Shown here: one piece after another, positions 21,800-31,989 of the stretch
How the letters are laid out: each line of letters starts with the position of its first letter
Position numbering within the stretch: the first letter of the stretch is position 1
DNA from: Acanthamoeba castellanii str. Neff
Taxonomy: Eukaryota; Discosea; Longamoebia; Acanthamoebidae
DNA length: 64,000 nucleotides
Reading direction: 5' to 3'
Assembly (NCBI RefSeq): GCF_000313135.1
Contig: NW_004457675.1
Location: forward strand, 88,339-152,338
Program-made: the position numbers and the translations under genes
Notes under the pieces: generated by a model
The model's input: the letters and a program-made list of their open reading frames with translations, nothing else
Told to the model about the DNA's origin: nothing
Database searches by the model: none

Positions 21800-22680
21800 C
21801 CAACGCGTGTTTGTGGTTGCAGCCGGGGTGGGCAAGTCATCTTTGACCCATGTGCTCTCTGGGGACTCCTTCATCCAAGAATACACCCCCACCATTGGTT
21901 CACATTGCACCCACCCATGGACGGCGTCTTTCACCACAACTTCAGGTGACTCTTTTCACTGACACAGAGGACAACTACTGGAGCCAGTTCTTGGTCAATG
22001 GCCACGAAGTCCTCATGGTGTGCATCACAGTTGCTTTGGCCTGTTGGCATTTCTTTGCCTACACGGGCGCTCACGCCCACCCTGTGCAGGAGATACTGGA
22101 CACGCCGGGCGAAGAAGAGTTTCCGCCCGTGACAGAGCAGGTGCGCAAGCCACTTGCACAACACAGTGGCTTAAGACAAAAATGGTGTGCACTTGGCTCA
22201 TTCATGAAACTCGAGCCCCAGTGTATCCGCACAGGCAACGCGTTCGTGCTGGTGTACTCCATAACCGACCAAGCCAGCTTCGATGAAGGTACACACAGAA
22301 GCGCAAGCCAGTGGCAGCAACGAACACTCACACGAACTAATCCCCATTCAACTCTCCACACAGTTGAGCACCACCACTGGGGACTCATCTTGAAATGCAA
22401 GGACAGAAAGTCCTTCTGTGCTGTACTCGTCGGTACACTTACCCGCGAGAGACTCCACCCAGATCTGGGCACATTGGCATGCGCGCCACACACACTGACA
22501 CACAAGTGGCAGGCAATAAGAGTGATAGGGACTCTGATCGCGGGTGACGCAGGCTGAGGGTGCTGTGTTGGCATGCATAATGAGCATGCAGTCAGGGCAT
22601 GAGGTGCATTTCATTGAGACCAGCGCCAAGCTCAATGTCAATGTCACCACTGCCTTTGCCAGTATCCTCCTCTTGACCAG
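21800..22680 (+). pseudogene. Ras-like GTPase gene, divergent and frameshifted
   Basis: Exons separated by plausible GT-AG introns spell a Ras protein in order: VVAAGVGKSSLTHVLSGDSF, IQEYTPTI, EDNYWSQFLVNGHEVLM, EILDTPGEEEFPPVTEQ, CIRTGNAFVLVYSITDQASF, ILKCKDRKSFCAVLVG, NKSD and VTQAEGAVLACI with IETSAKLNVNVTTAF. The P-loop glycines equivalent to Ras G10 and G12 are Val and Ala, and the DTAGQE box reads DTPGEE. After NKSDRDSDR the frame meets a TGA, and the VTQAEG segment continues two bases out of frame. No C-terminal CAAX box follows. A decayed gene is most likely; a base error in an unusual live Ras is the alternative. Confidence 0.75.
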
Positions 22681-23354
22681 GGCACTCACAGATGTCCCCT
22701 CTCATCACCATGTTGTATGTCTGTCTGTGTGTGTGCAGTGGTGTGTGTGTGTGCTACAGGGTTGGCTCACATGGATATGCAAAGGCAAGACCTGGTTGTG
22801 AAGAACAAAGAGAAGGGCACTGGGTGTTTACTGAGCTGATACTTGTACTCTTCCTAAACAAATGAATTTCTGACATATGGCTGAGCGCAAACAAACAGAG
22901 GAGGGGGAGTGGTGGGTGGTGAAGAATGGGGAGTGATGGGCTGTCACGCGCACATGACAACTGGTGTGACTCCATGTTTGTGATCCCACTGGTGTGCGAC
23001 CAACTGAAGCCTCGCTGGGGCCACTCAGCTGTGCTTGTTGGTCAGCAGTAGAGCGCAGCCACTGGCTAGGAGGAGGAGGACATGAGCATGTGGGTGTTTG
23101 GTGGATTCACAATGATGGTGATGGGTGCTGACAGTGACCTGCAAGGTCCAGCTGCTTGATCTCAAGTTGATTCATGATGACAATGCCTACCAATGCAAGG
23201 ACCTGCACCGTTAGGTACGGTGCCAACCTCTACGATTCCATCAAGCGCTCTTGCTTCTCTCCTCAACATGTTTCTCCGCCAATCCATTTCGCTTTATTTT
23301 CAATTTCTTTCTTTCTTTCTTTCACATTCCTTGTACACCAAGACAACACACAAG
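22681..23354. other. spacer upstream of C2/amidase gene
   Basis: Contains a short GTGTG tract near 22725-22755 and otherwise no coding signal. Several possible peptides are short and unlike any family I know. The last 100 bases are pyrimidine-rich and probably hold the promoter of the next gene. Confidence 0.35.
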
Positions 23355-26203
23355 ATGGAGGACCGGCCAGGCGGCCGTGAGCGAGCAACGTCGGTTGCAC
23401 CAGCTTCTCCCTCTCTCGGCACCCACCGTACGTGTAAAATAATCTTGCGTTTATCTACGCAATTCCAATTTGAAATTATCTTGGAGAATCTCTTTCGTTG
23501 ATCTTCAATTTAATTATTTAATATATACTCATCATCAAGAAGCCGTTTATTACAATTAATAGCTCTCATGCTCTTCACGCAGGGATGACGTTGTCAGAGG
23601 CGAGCGCGGCAGCTGTGGTGGTGGCCGTCGAGACTTCTGCCGCGGCGCAGGCGTCGGCGGCGCAATGGCGCTCGGGCGAGAAGAGCGAGTCCTCTGGTCG
23701 AACCCCTACGCGCGCCCGCGAAGCGCTGGGCTTGGGTCGGCTCTCGTCGCGGGAGGAAGACGCCGTCGCAGAGCCCGACAGCGACCTCACCTCCACAACA
23801 ACGACGACCACGAAGTCAAAGACGAAGAAGAAGACGAAGAAGAAAGCGAAAGCGAAGGAGCACAGGCGCGAAGACGGTAGCGCAAGGGCGGACGGGGAGA
23901 GTAGTGGGGAGAGCTGCGAGGCGCTGACACCGCGAAGCAAAGAAACACAGAAGGAGGGGAAGAAAAAGAAGAAGTCAAAGACCAAGAAGAAGGTTCGCAT
24001 CTGATCTTCCAACAACGCAGCGCACACGCACACGCACACACACGCCGCACACAGCACACGCACGCACACGACACGCACGCGATCTGATGATGAAATGTGG
24101 TCTCGGTGAGCAGAATGCCAAGTCTAAATCGGAGAGGTCAGCAACCGACGAACCGCCAGCAGGAGGTGCAATGGCGGAACTGCGCCGTGGCCTTCTCGAT
24201 CTGCAGCCACAGGCCTCCGATGAGGTGCGCCCACGTCCGCGCATACCTGTGACGCACACGCGCACGCGCACACACACACGACACACACGCACACACGCAC
24301 ACACACGACACGTAGCCACCCACGTGGGTAGGCGAGCTACGTCTCATACGCACACGAACGTACAGCAGGTCATCCCGATCGAGAGGAAGAAGAAGAAAAC
24401 AAAGACAAAAGCGAAGACGAAGGGCAAGAAAAAGTCGCCCACAAAAACGAAAAAAAGAAGAAGTCGCGTACATACGCGGACGACGACGACGAAGCCGAGG
24501 CCGAGGAAAGTGATGATGACCGGCTGCCGCCCACCGTCTACGTCGACTGCATCGGTAGGCTCCGCCGTCTCTGGCTTTATTATTTATTATTTGTATTTGT
24601 ATTTGTTTTTTGATAATTAATTTATGCATTGTCGCAGTGGTGGAGGCGCGCGATCTGCAGATCCCGACCTCGACCGGCTGGGGCTTCTTCGGCAGCGGCA
24701 CCACCACGCCCGCCCTCTACTGCGCCGTACAGTTGGGCAGCGGCACCCAAGTGCGTACTTTTTCTCCATTATTATTTTTATTTATTAATAATATAATAAA
24801 TAATACGATTAAAATAATTAAATAATTAAATAATTAATTGGTAATTAGTTAATTTTATTATTTTAATGTGCAGGAATTCAGAACGTGGAGCGCCGAGGAG
24901 AAGACGCCCGTGTGGAATGCGGGGCTCACGTTCATCTACCGACGCACGATCGACGCCGCGTTGACCGAGGAGGACGACCTGCCCATGACCATCGCCGACA
25001 ACGCCGTGCTCATCCTCACCGTGCGCAACCGGGCCGGCCGGCTCTTCGCGCAGGAGCTGGCCCTGGGCGAGGCCTACGTGGTGCTCGAGACGCTCGAAGA
25101 CGAGGCCGTGCACGACGTCTGGCTGCCGCTCCGCCCGCCCGCCAAGACCTGGTCGCTCGAGACCCTGCTGCAGCCGCCTCCCGAGCCGCCCCTCGGCCAA
25201 TTGCACATCATCCTCCAAAAGTCCCTCCAACCTCGTACGTGTCGTGTCGTGTCGTGTCGTGTCGTGTCGTGTCGTGCGTCGTGGACTGACGCAGTGTTCG
25301 AACTCTGTTACAGAGGCGGGACTGTTGGCGTACTTTGGTAAGCCGTCGCGAGCGATTCCGCTGCGTGCGCTGCCGGGCGACGTGGTGCTGTTCTCCAACA
25401 CGGAGCTCGTGCGGCAGACGATCAAGATCGTGCAGGGCTCCGAGTGGGACCACATCGGCCTCGTCGTGCCCAGGTGATACACCTACCCACGAGTCGCGAC
25501 ACACGTGTGCCCCACCGCACACGCCCCACCGCACACGCCCCACCGCACACGCCCCACATGAGCGGCTACTTATATCGGCTGTCGCGCCACGGCTCTGCGC
25601 AGGCCGGACAACGAGGGCCTGTTTCTGCTGGAGGCGATCGTGGACGGCGTGCGGATCTTCCGATTGGACCACCGGCTCGACTTCTACCGCGAGACGGCCA
25701 AGATCGCCATACGACGGCTCGAGGTGAACCGAACGCCCGAGATGCTGCAGGCCTTGACCGACTTTGCCCAGGAGATCGCGGGCAAGCCCTACTGCTCCCT
25801 ACTCGACATCGTCAAAACCTACGGCACTGGAGTACGCCGCCTCCTTAATGCGTGCACGTGCGTGTGCGTGTGCGGTGGTGTGTGCGTGTGCGGTGGTGTG
25901 TGCGTGTGTGTGTCTGATGAGGGGGGGATCCCACTATGGCTGCAGGCGGTGCCGGCGGAGGGGACGTGGTTCTGTTCGCAGCTGGTGGCGGCGGCGTTCC
26001 AGCGCATGGGCATACTGGCGGCACAGCCGCCGGCGTGGGCCTTCCTGCCGGGCGACTTCGTGGCCGATCACCCGCCCTCGCACACCCACAACCCGTCGCC
26101 CGACGCCGCGCCCCAGGCGCCGCCCAAGCTGCAGCTGCTCCAGGGCCGCCTGTCCGACATCCTCATCAGTCCCATGAAGGGCGCGCCCGACCTGCTCTCA
26201 TGA
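23355..26203 (+). CDS. C2-domain protein with YiiX-type permuted papain (C92) amidase domain
   Basis: The start MEDRPGGRERATS leads into Lys/Glu/Asp-rich exons. A C2 domain follows: VYVDCIVVEARDLQIPTS, YCAVQLGSGTQ, VWNAGLTFIYRR, AVLILTVRNRAGRL. The C-terminal part has LRALPGDVVLFSNTEL, GSEWDHIGLVVPRP, FLLEAIVDGVRIFRLDHRL, GKPYCSLLDIVK and WFCSQLVAAAFQRMGIL, the circularly permuted NlpC/P60 (YaeF/YiiX, poxvirus G6-like) fold. The His of WDHIG precedes the Cys of WFCSQ, as expected. Such enzymes are thought to hydrolyse amide or ester bonds of lipids or peptides; the C2 domain would bring it to membranes. Substrate is inferred only. An AT-rich intron (about 24753-24872) and a CACGA intron (25235-25313) interrupt it. 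Confidence 0.82.
24249..24313. repeat. CACG/CACA microsatellite in intron of C2/amidase gene
   Basis: An ACACGC-type tract lies between the exon ending LQPQASDE and the next acidic exon. A similar CA-rich tract occurs at about 24018-24082 in the previous intron. Confidence 0.85.
25239..25277. repeat. GTGTC (CACGA complement) array in intron of C2/amidase gene
   Basis: About seven copies of the GTGTC unit, the complement of a rotation of CACGA, fill the intron after ILQKSLQP. Same unit as in introns at 8248, 40470 and 42330. Confidence 0.95.
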
Positions 26204-26309
26204 AGGCCGTTGCATTGCATCCTGAGCTGATGACGATTGATTAAACTGCTGATTGAACACTTTTGCTTTGCTTTGCTTTGTCGCAGAGTCTTGAAGCGAG
26301 CCCAGCACT

Positions 26310-27267
26310 CTAGAGGCGGGCCTGGGCGGGGGTGGAGGTGGAGAGGATGGCGAGCATCTGCACCAGCGACTCCCGGAGAGCGGCGGCAAACGCGGCAGCC
26401 TGTCCGTGGAAGTTGGACACGCAGATGTGGATCGCCTGGTGGGTTTGGTGGTCGGTTGATTAGTTGTTGTTGTTGTTGTTGTTGTGTTTGCTCAGTTATT
26501 GGGCGGCCCCACTGACAAGGCGGTGTTCGAGGCTTGAGTGTCGATGAGGTGGTGGGTACCTCGGGGTGGATCATGTAGCCCAGACCAAAGCCGTCGTCCA
26601 TGACCGGACCGAAGCCGAAGAGATCAAGCGCCCGCGTGCCGCAGTTGGAAGTCGACAGCACCGACCCGAACAGCTTCGAGTACGACGGATCCTACACGAC
26701 GCACACGACACACGCACACACGACACACGCACACACACGACACACACACGACACACGCACACACACGACACACACACCAACTTAGTCAAGCGCGGGAGAA
26801 GAAATCGGGAATGCCTGCGGTTGCGTACGGAGAACATTTCGGGCATGACGAAGCCCGGGTACCACTGCTCCTTGTGCCGGGCGATGGACTTGAGGCCCAG
26901 CCAGTGCCTGTCCACGCCCCTGCCCTCCTTGCACTCCTTGGCTCGTCGTCCGTGGGCCTCGATCGCCTGTCGGAGCGCCGCTTCCTTCTTCGCATTGTCG
27001 GCCTTCGGGCACGTGAACTGTGCGTTGTTGACCGACCATGGTCGATTAAGTCAAGTCAGTTTCAGTTATAATAACAAATATAAAATAAAAATGGGATTAA
27101 ATTAATGAATAATAACAATAATAATAAAATGGTGTCGAGGAGCTTACGGTCTTGGTGAAGTGGACGGACTCGTTGGTGACGGAGCGGAGGCACTCGGTGC
27201 GGCCGTGATAGTACTGCTTCATCTGCACGGACTGTTGGCACGCCGCAACGCAACAAAACAGGGTGAG

Positions 27268-27301
<34 letters not shown>

Positions 27302-29113
27302 TGTGTGTGCGGTGGTGCGTGTGCGGTGGTGCGTGTGCGTGTGTGCGGTGGTGTGATACCTCGTAGGTGGAAGCGGTCTTCTTGTACAGCTTGTAGTAGG
27401 CCAGCTGGTAGGCCATCTGCACGAACCCGTCAGGGCTGACCTTGCGCTCTGGGCCGAGGGTCGGACAAAGACATGTCAGCCACCGGCTCTGGCCCACCAC
27501 CACTGCGGCGTGGCGATGTAGCACACCAGGAGGCTGGCAACGCACCGACAATCCTCTTCTGACCAAAGTCCTTGAAAATGAGCACCGACGTGTCCGTCTT
27601 GGCGATCAACTCGCCAGCGTGCACCTGATACAATCAGCCAAACCGCGGAGAGTTAGTCCTGCTAATTTAGAGATATAGTTTTATATATATAAAAATATAT
27701 ATAGAAATATATATATATATATCTCTAGATACCTTGGCAGCCTCCAGGGCATCGGCCACCGGCGAGCTGGCGGGCACGATCCATTCCAGACGTCTGGCAA
27801 GAACCGTTAAACTAGAGAGACAGGAATGCGAGTAATGTTGGTGTTGGTGTGGTACCTGGGTGCCGGGGCGGTGGGACCCTCGGTGAGAATGGTGCCGTTG
27901 CGGGCGAGCACCTCGTTGTGGATCTCGGTGAGCAGGCGCAGGATGGTGTGTCCGTCGATGGGCGAGTGCTCCATGTTGACGCCCGCCACGCCGTTGGCGC
28001 ACACCAGGAACTGCAGCTTGTCGAACCACCTATTGCGCACGTCGCCGTGGAGGAACAGGCGCGCGGTGGCGTCGAGGTCGGCCGGCGCCTCGTCCTCGAG
28101 CACCAGCACGAACAGGGCGCGGTCGACCACCTCGAGCGACGCGACGTTGATCGGGTGCGCGCGCACCAGTTCGGCGCGGGCGGCGCTCCACGCGTCGCGG
28201 TCCTCGGCGGTGAGGGCGCCGATGGGGAATGACTGGTGGGTGCCGGGCCGGTCGGCCTCGCGCACGACCGCGTCCAGCTGCGCGTGGATGTGGGACTCCG
28301 CCACGGCCTCGCCGGCTGACGTCAGCACGTCAAGCGTGAAGAACTGGCGCTTGCGGAGTACGACGATGTGGCGCACGCCGGTCCACGAGTAGACGGCGTC
28401 GCGGCCGGGGAGCGGGATGCGGGCGGTGGCGAACACGCGGCCGTACTGGGTCATGCACAGCGGCGTCTTACGCTCGAGGTCGGGCGTGAGCCCACCCTTG
28501 GTGGCCACCTTCTTGTAGAAGCGCACTGCACTGCCCACGATCTGCGCCGCTCGTGCAGTCTGTCGTGTAGCGCCGGAAATAAAAGAAAGAAAAATATCAA
28601 GTCAAAATTAAATAAATCGTAATAAAATAATGGACAGAAGCTAAACAAATAAATAAATTTAATTAGCAAATAAATAATTAATAGCAAAAATAAAAGATAA
28701 AGCCTTAATCTTATAACAGCGATTGAGGGGACCTGAGCAGGGTTGGCGGGGTCGGCCTTGAACACGAAGAAGGGGTTGACGTTGATGAAGGAGGGCACTC
28801 GGAACTCGAGGTAGCCAGTGTCCCACCAGCCCTCGAGCCAGCTCGTGGGCGACACGCGGGCGAGGTTGTGCAGATCGGCCTGCAGCCCTGCGGCATCGTG
28901 TTTCACAAAATCGGCCACGAATCGACGCGTGCGGGCCAGATCGGCGGGGCTGGCCTCGGCGAGCAGTGGCTGGAGGTACTCGTCGTACCGACGTGCCGTC
29001 TCCTCGATCGTTGGGATCGGCAATCGAGGCAGCGTAGTGACCTCGAGCCACGGGTACGGCTGCACGTTACGCGAACCCTGCGGCACCACTTCCCTCCTGT
29101 ACTTGTCTTCCAT
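26310..29113 (-). CDS. carnitine O-acyltransferase, probably peroxisomal
   Basis: Exons join from MEDKYRREVVPQ to the stop at 26310. Family blocks appear in order: YPWLEVTTLPRLPIPTIEET, SWLEGWWDTGYLEFRVPSF, NVNPFFVFKADPANPAQ, SFPIGALTAEDRDAWS, NRWFDKLQFLVCANGVAGVN, MEHSPIDGHTIL (catalytic His), STYESVQMKQYYHGRTE, LRSVTNESVHF, QWYPGFVMPEMF and GFGPVMDDGFGLGYMIHPE. This is the choline/carnitine acyltransferase family, shuttling acyl groups between CoA and carnitine. The last residues are AQARL; ARL fits the PTS1 consensus, and no hydrophobic or presequence-like N-terminus is seen, so a peroxisomal CrAT/CrOT type is favoured over membrane-bound CPT1. Chain-length preference is unknown. Introns contain CA and AT-rich tracts. 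Confidence 0.9.
26695..26783. repeat. CACACGA-rich microsatellite in intron of carnitine acyltransferase
   Basis: Irregular ACACACGACACACG units fill the intron between the SVRNRR/PEMF and DPSYSKLFGS exon pieces. Confidence 0.85.
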
Positions 29114-29311
29114 CTTCAGGTCTTCCTCTTCTGTTGTCTTCTTTTGATTGATTCTCGATTCGCGTAGCGCCACAAGGCCCAAGTCGAGTTGGGAACTGCT
29201 CTCGTCCTGCGTTGTTCGCTTTGTTCGTTTGGAATTCCAAACATTGTGGCAACCGCACTCGATACACCGCACACGACACACACGACACGACACACATGAC
29301 ACGCGTCCGTG

Positions 29312-31747
29312 TCACAGCTCTGGTGCGGCCTTGGCGGTGGTCGCGGGAAAGAGTAGCGTGGGCGCATCGCGGAGCGCGCCGTGTGGGTCCTCCTTGTAGT
29401 TCATGAGGTAGGCCTGCAGCTGGGCCATGGACACCGAGTCGGGGAGGAAGCTCGCGGCGAACCGATCGGCCAGGGCCTCGGCCTCGTCGAGCTCCTCGTA
29501 GAATCGGTGGAACATGCGACGCGCCTGCGTGACGGTGGCGAGGCCCACCTTGACGATCACGTCCACCCGGCCGGGTCGGATCAGGGCCTTCGACAGGCGC
29601 GAGAAGTGGTTGGTGGTGAAGAACACCACACGGCCCTCCGCCGACGCAACACCATCCTAGCCGGAGGAAGAACATATGAGCCACACGACACACGGCACAC
29701 GGCACACACGGCACACACGACACACGACACACACGCAACACACGGCCGCGGGACTGGAGAGTACGTACCAAGACGTTGAGGAGACCGCTGAAGGTGACCC
29801 CGTTGCCGAGGTTCTCTCTGGCTCGGCCTCGGCCCTCGTCCTCGCTGTCGCTTTCGCTGCCGTCGCCCGGGCCGTTGGGCACGAAGGCGGCGTCGATGTC
29901 CTCGAACAGCACAATACCCCGGTAGGGAACGCCGCGCATGAGCTCGGCCAACACCTCGTCATTGAGCGCTGCACAGAAAAGAGAAGAAGATATGAAACGT
30001 GTTTGCGACACAGTGTGCACTGAAGAGAGAAACACACACCTTTGCTGGCAAGGTTGATGACGTAGATGTTCATGCGCACTTCGCCGGCCAGAGCGGTGAT
30101 AAACGAAGTCTTACCACATCCAGGTTTGCCTGTGGGGGGAGCGTGATTAACACCGCACACCGCACACACGCGCGCGCGCACACACACGCACACAACACGG
30201 GATCTGGGGCGAATGGAAAAACTGCGTACCGTGAAGGAGATAGCCCCTGCGGTACGGAATGCCGCGGTCGGAGTACCACTTGGCGCTCCGCAGGAAGTCC
30301 TTGGCGTCGCGAACCAGCTTCTCCTCGACGCCCTCCTCCAGGATGACGCTGGAGAGCGGACGGATGCTGCGCGCCGTCGAGCGCGCCCAGTTGCCGTACT
30401 GGTCGCCCACGTACACGACCGTGCGCGATTTGTCCTTATTCGCTGCCGTCAGCCGCGCCTGCGCAAAAGTTAAGCGGAATTAAGAAATATAAATCGATAG
30501 AGCACGACCAGTGGGACTGAAGTGGTACCTCTTCGATGAGGCTGCTGATCTGGCTGCGCGCCGTCGCCTTGCCCAGCATCATGATGCTGATTCGATCGGT
30601 TCCGCGAATGCCCTCGTTCGAGTAGCGCGAACCTGAATCAGAGCCAACCGGAAGGAAAATAACAATGCTTCGTTTGCTTCGCTCTCCACTTGAGTAGAGT
30701 TTGTTGTGTGCCGTACCTGAGCTCGTGCGACGGAGAAGGACGTATTTGTTTCTGAAGCGGAACCAGTGCGAGCCCGAGCCCGGGGTGAACCACACACCGT
30801 TGCCGTTCTCCTCCTCCTCCTCGCCCGCGACCGAGCGGGCGTACCTGCGATGGCGGCGAGGCGCTCAATGAGTCCCAAACGCTCTCCCATCTCCCTGTGT
30901 GTGTGGCCCACAGACCACGTCACGTCACGTATGGAAGGCGTACGCACTTGTGCATGGACGAGGTGACCTGGTAGGAGTGCGACGTCTTGAACGACGGGTG
31001 GTCGGCCAGCCACAGGAGCAGCCACCTGTACGCTTCGTCGTCGCTGTCCAGCTGCGCAACCCAAAGGCAAGTCATTTAGCGCTCGAACACCACGCACGCA
31101 CACGTTATAGTGGGAAAGTGGATGGCCGGTACCGTGGCGGTGGTTGTGGTGAGCTCTGTGATACGCTCCCACATGCGCTCGCCGGCGCTCTGCACGACAA
31201 CGCGGAGCGCCTCGCCGGCTGCGGCGGCCGCCACGACCAACGCCACACGCCACAGCAGCCCGCCCCAGCCATCGCCTGGGTTTGCACCACACCCGTGATC
31301 GCGAGTTGCGCTGGTCATCCGATTTGGAGTCGAAGGCAGAGAAGCTTTGATGGTGCGGCGTACCAAGGGTGGGCTTGCCGAGCCACTGCGAGAGGAGGGC
31401 ACCGCCGGGCCACACGGCCCACGCTGCCTCTGCCGCCTGCAGGCCGGCCAGCAGACCGCCGCCGCTGCCCGAGGAAGAGCCGGAGCTCATGCCAGTGACG
31501 TCTCCCACGGCAGCGCCCGGAGAGGCTGACGTGGTGGCCGCGACCACCGACACAGCGGACAATAAACCACCGCTGCCCAATCCTCGCCCCAGCACCCTCC
31601 CCGCCACGCCCTACGTGGATTGGATTTCAATTGAAAGAAAAGAGGAGGGTATAAGCGGGAGATGAAAAGAGAAAATGAGAAGGAGAGCAGTATGCTGCGT
31701 ACGCAGGCACCAGCGAGTCCGGTGACAAGGGTCATTCGTGACTCCAT
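29312..31747 (-). CDS. BCS1: BCS1-type AAA ATPase
   Basis: The first exon begins MESRMTLVTGLAGAC and joins to a Gly/Ser-rich segment. The BCS1 N-terminal domain has DDEAYRWLLLWLADHPSF and TSHSYQVTSSMH. The AAA core follows: [38 protein letters not shown] (Walker A), GEVRMNIYVINLASK, RGIVLFEDIDAAF (Walker B), VTFSGLLNVLDGV, RVVFFTTNHFSRLSKALI (sensor) and RPGRVDVIVKVGLATVTQAR. Mitochondrial BCS1 moves the folded Rieske protein across the inner membrane; several eukaryotes also have non-mitochondrial relatives. An acidic insert (DGSESDSEDEGRGR) sits in the AAA domain. The end is FPATTAKAAPEL. The gene lies just upstream of the carnitine acyltransferase gene on the same strand. Confidence 0.92.
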
Positions 31748-31989
31748 CTGCAAATTGCCAACTGAATGGGACAAAAATCAGGTTTTTAGCTTGAAAAGGG
31801 CGTGACTCCGAAACTCTTAGCGGAAGTCGAGAAAAGGGGCGAACAACACATCAAGCTTGAACATCAAAGGGGAACAGAAGCACAAGGCCGGTACCCCTCG
31901 TTTGGCCACCCTCCATGGTACGTACCTCTGACCATTTATTTTTCTGCAACGCCGTGGCATCAAGTGATTCACGCTAATTGGATTTCTTC
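31748..31989. promoter_or_regulatory. divergent spacer between BCS1-like and FANCM genes
   Basis: About 240 bases separate the two divergent start codons, so both promoters should lie here. I see no consensus element. Confidence 0.35.
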
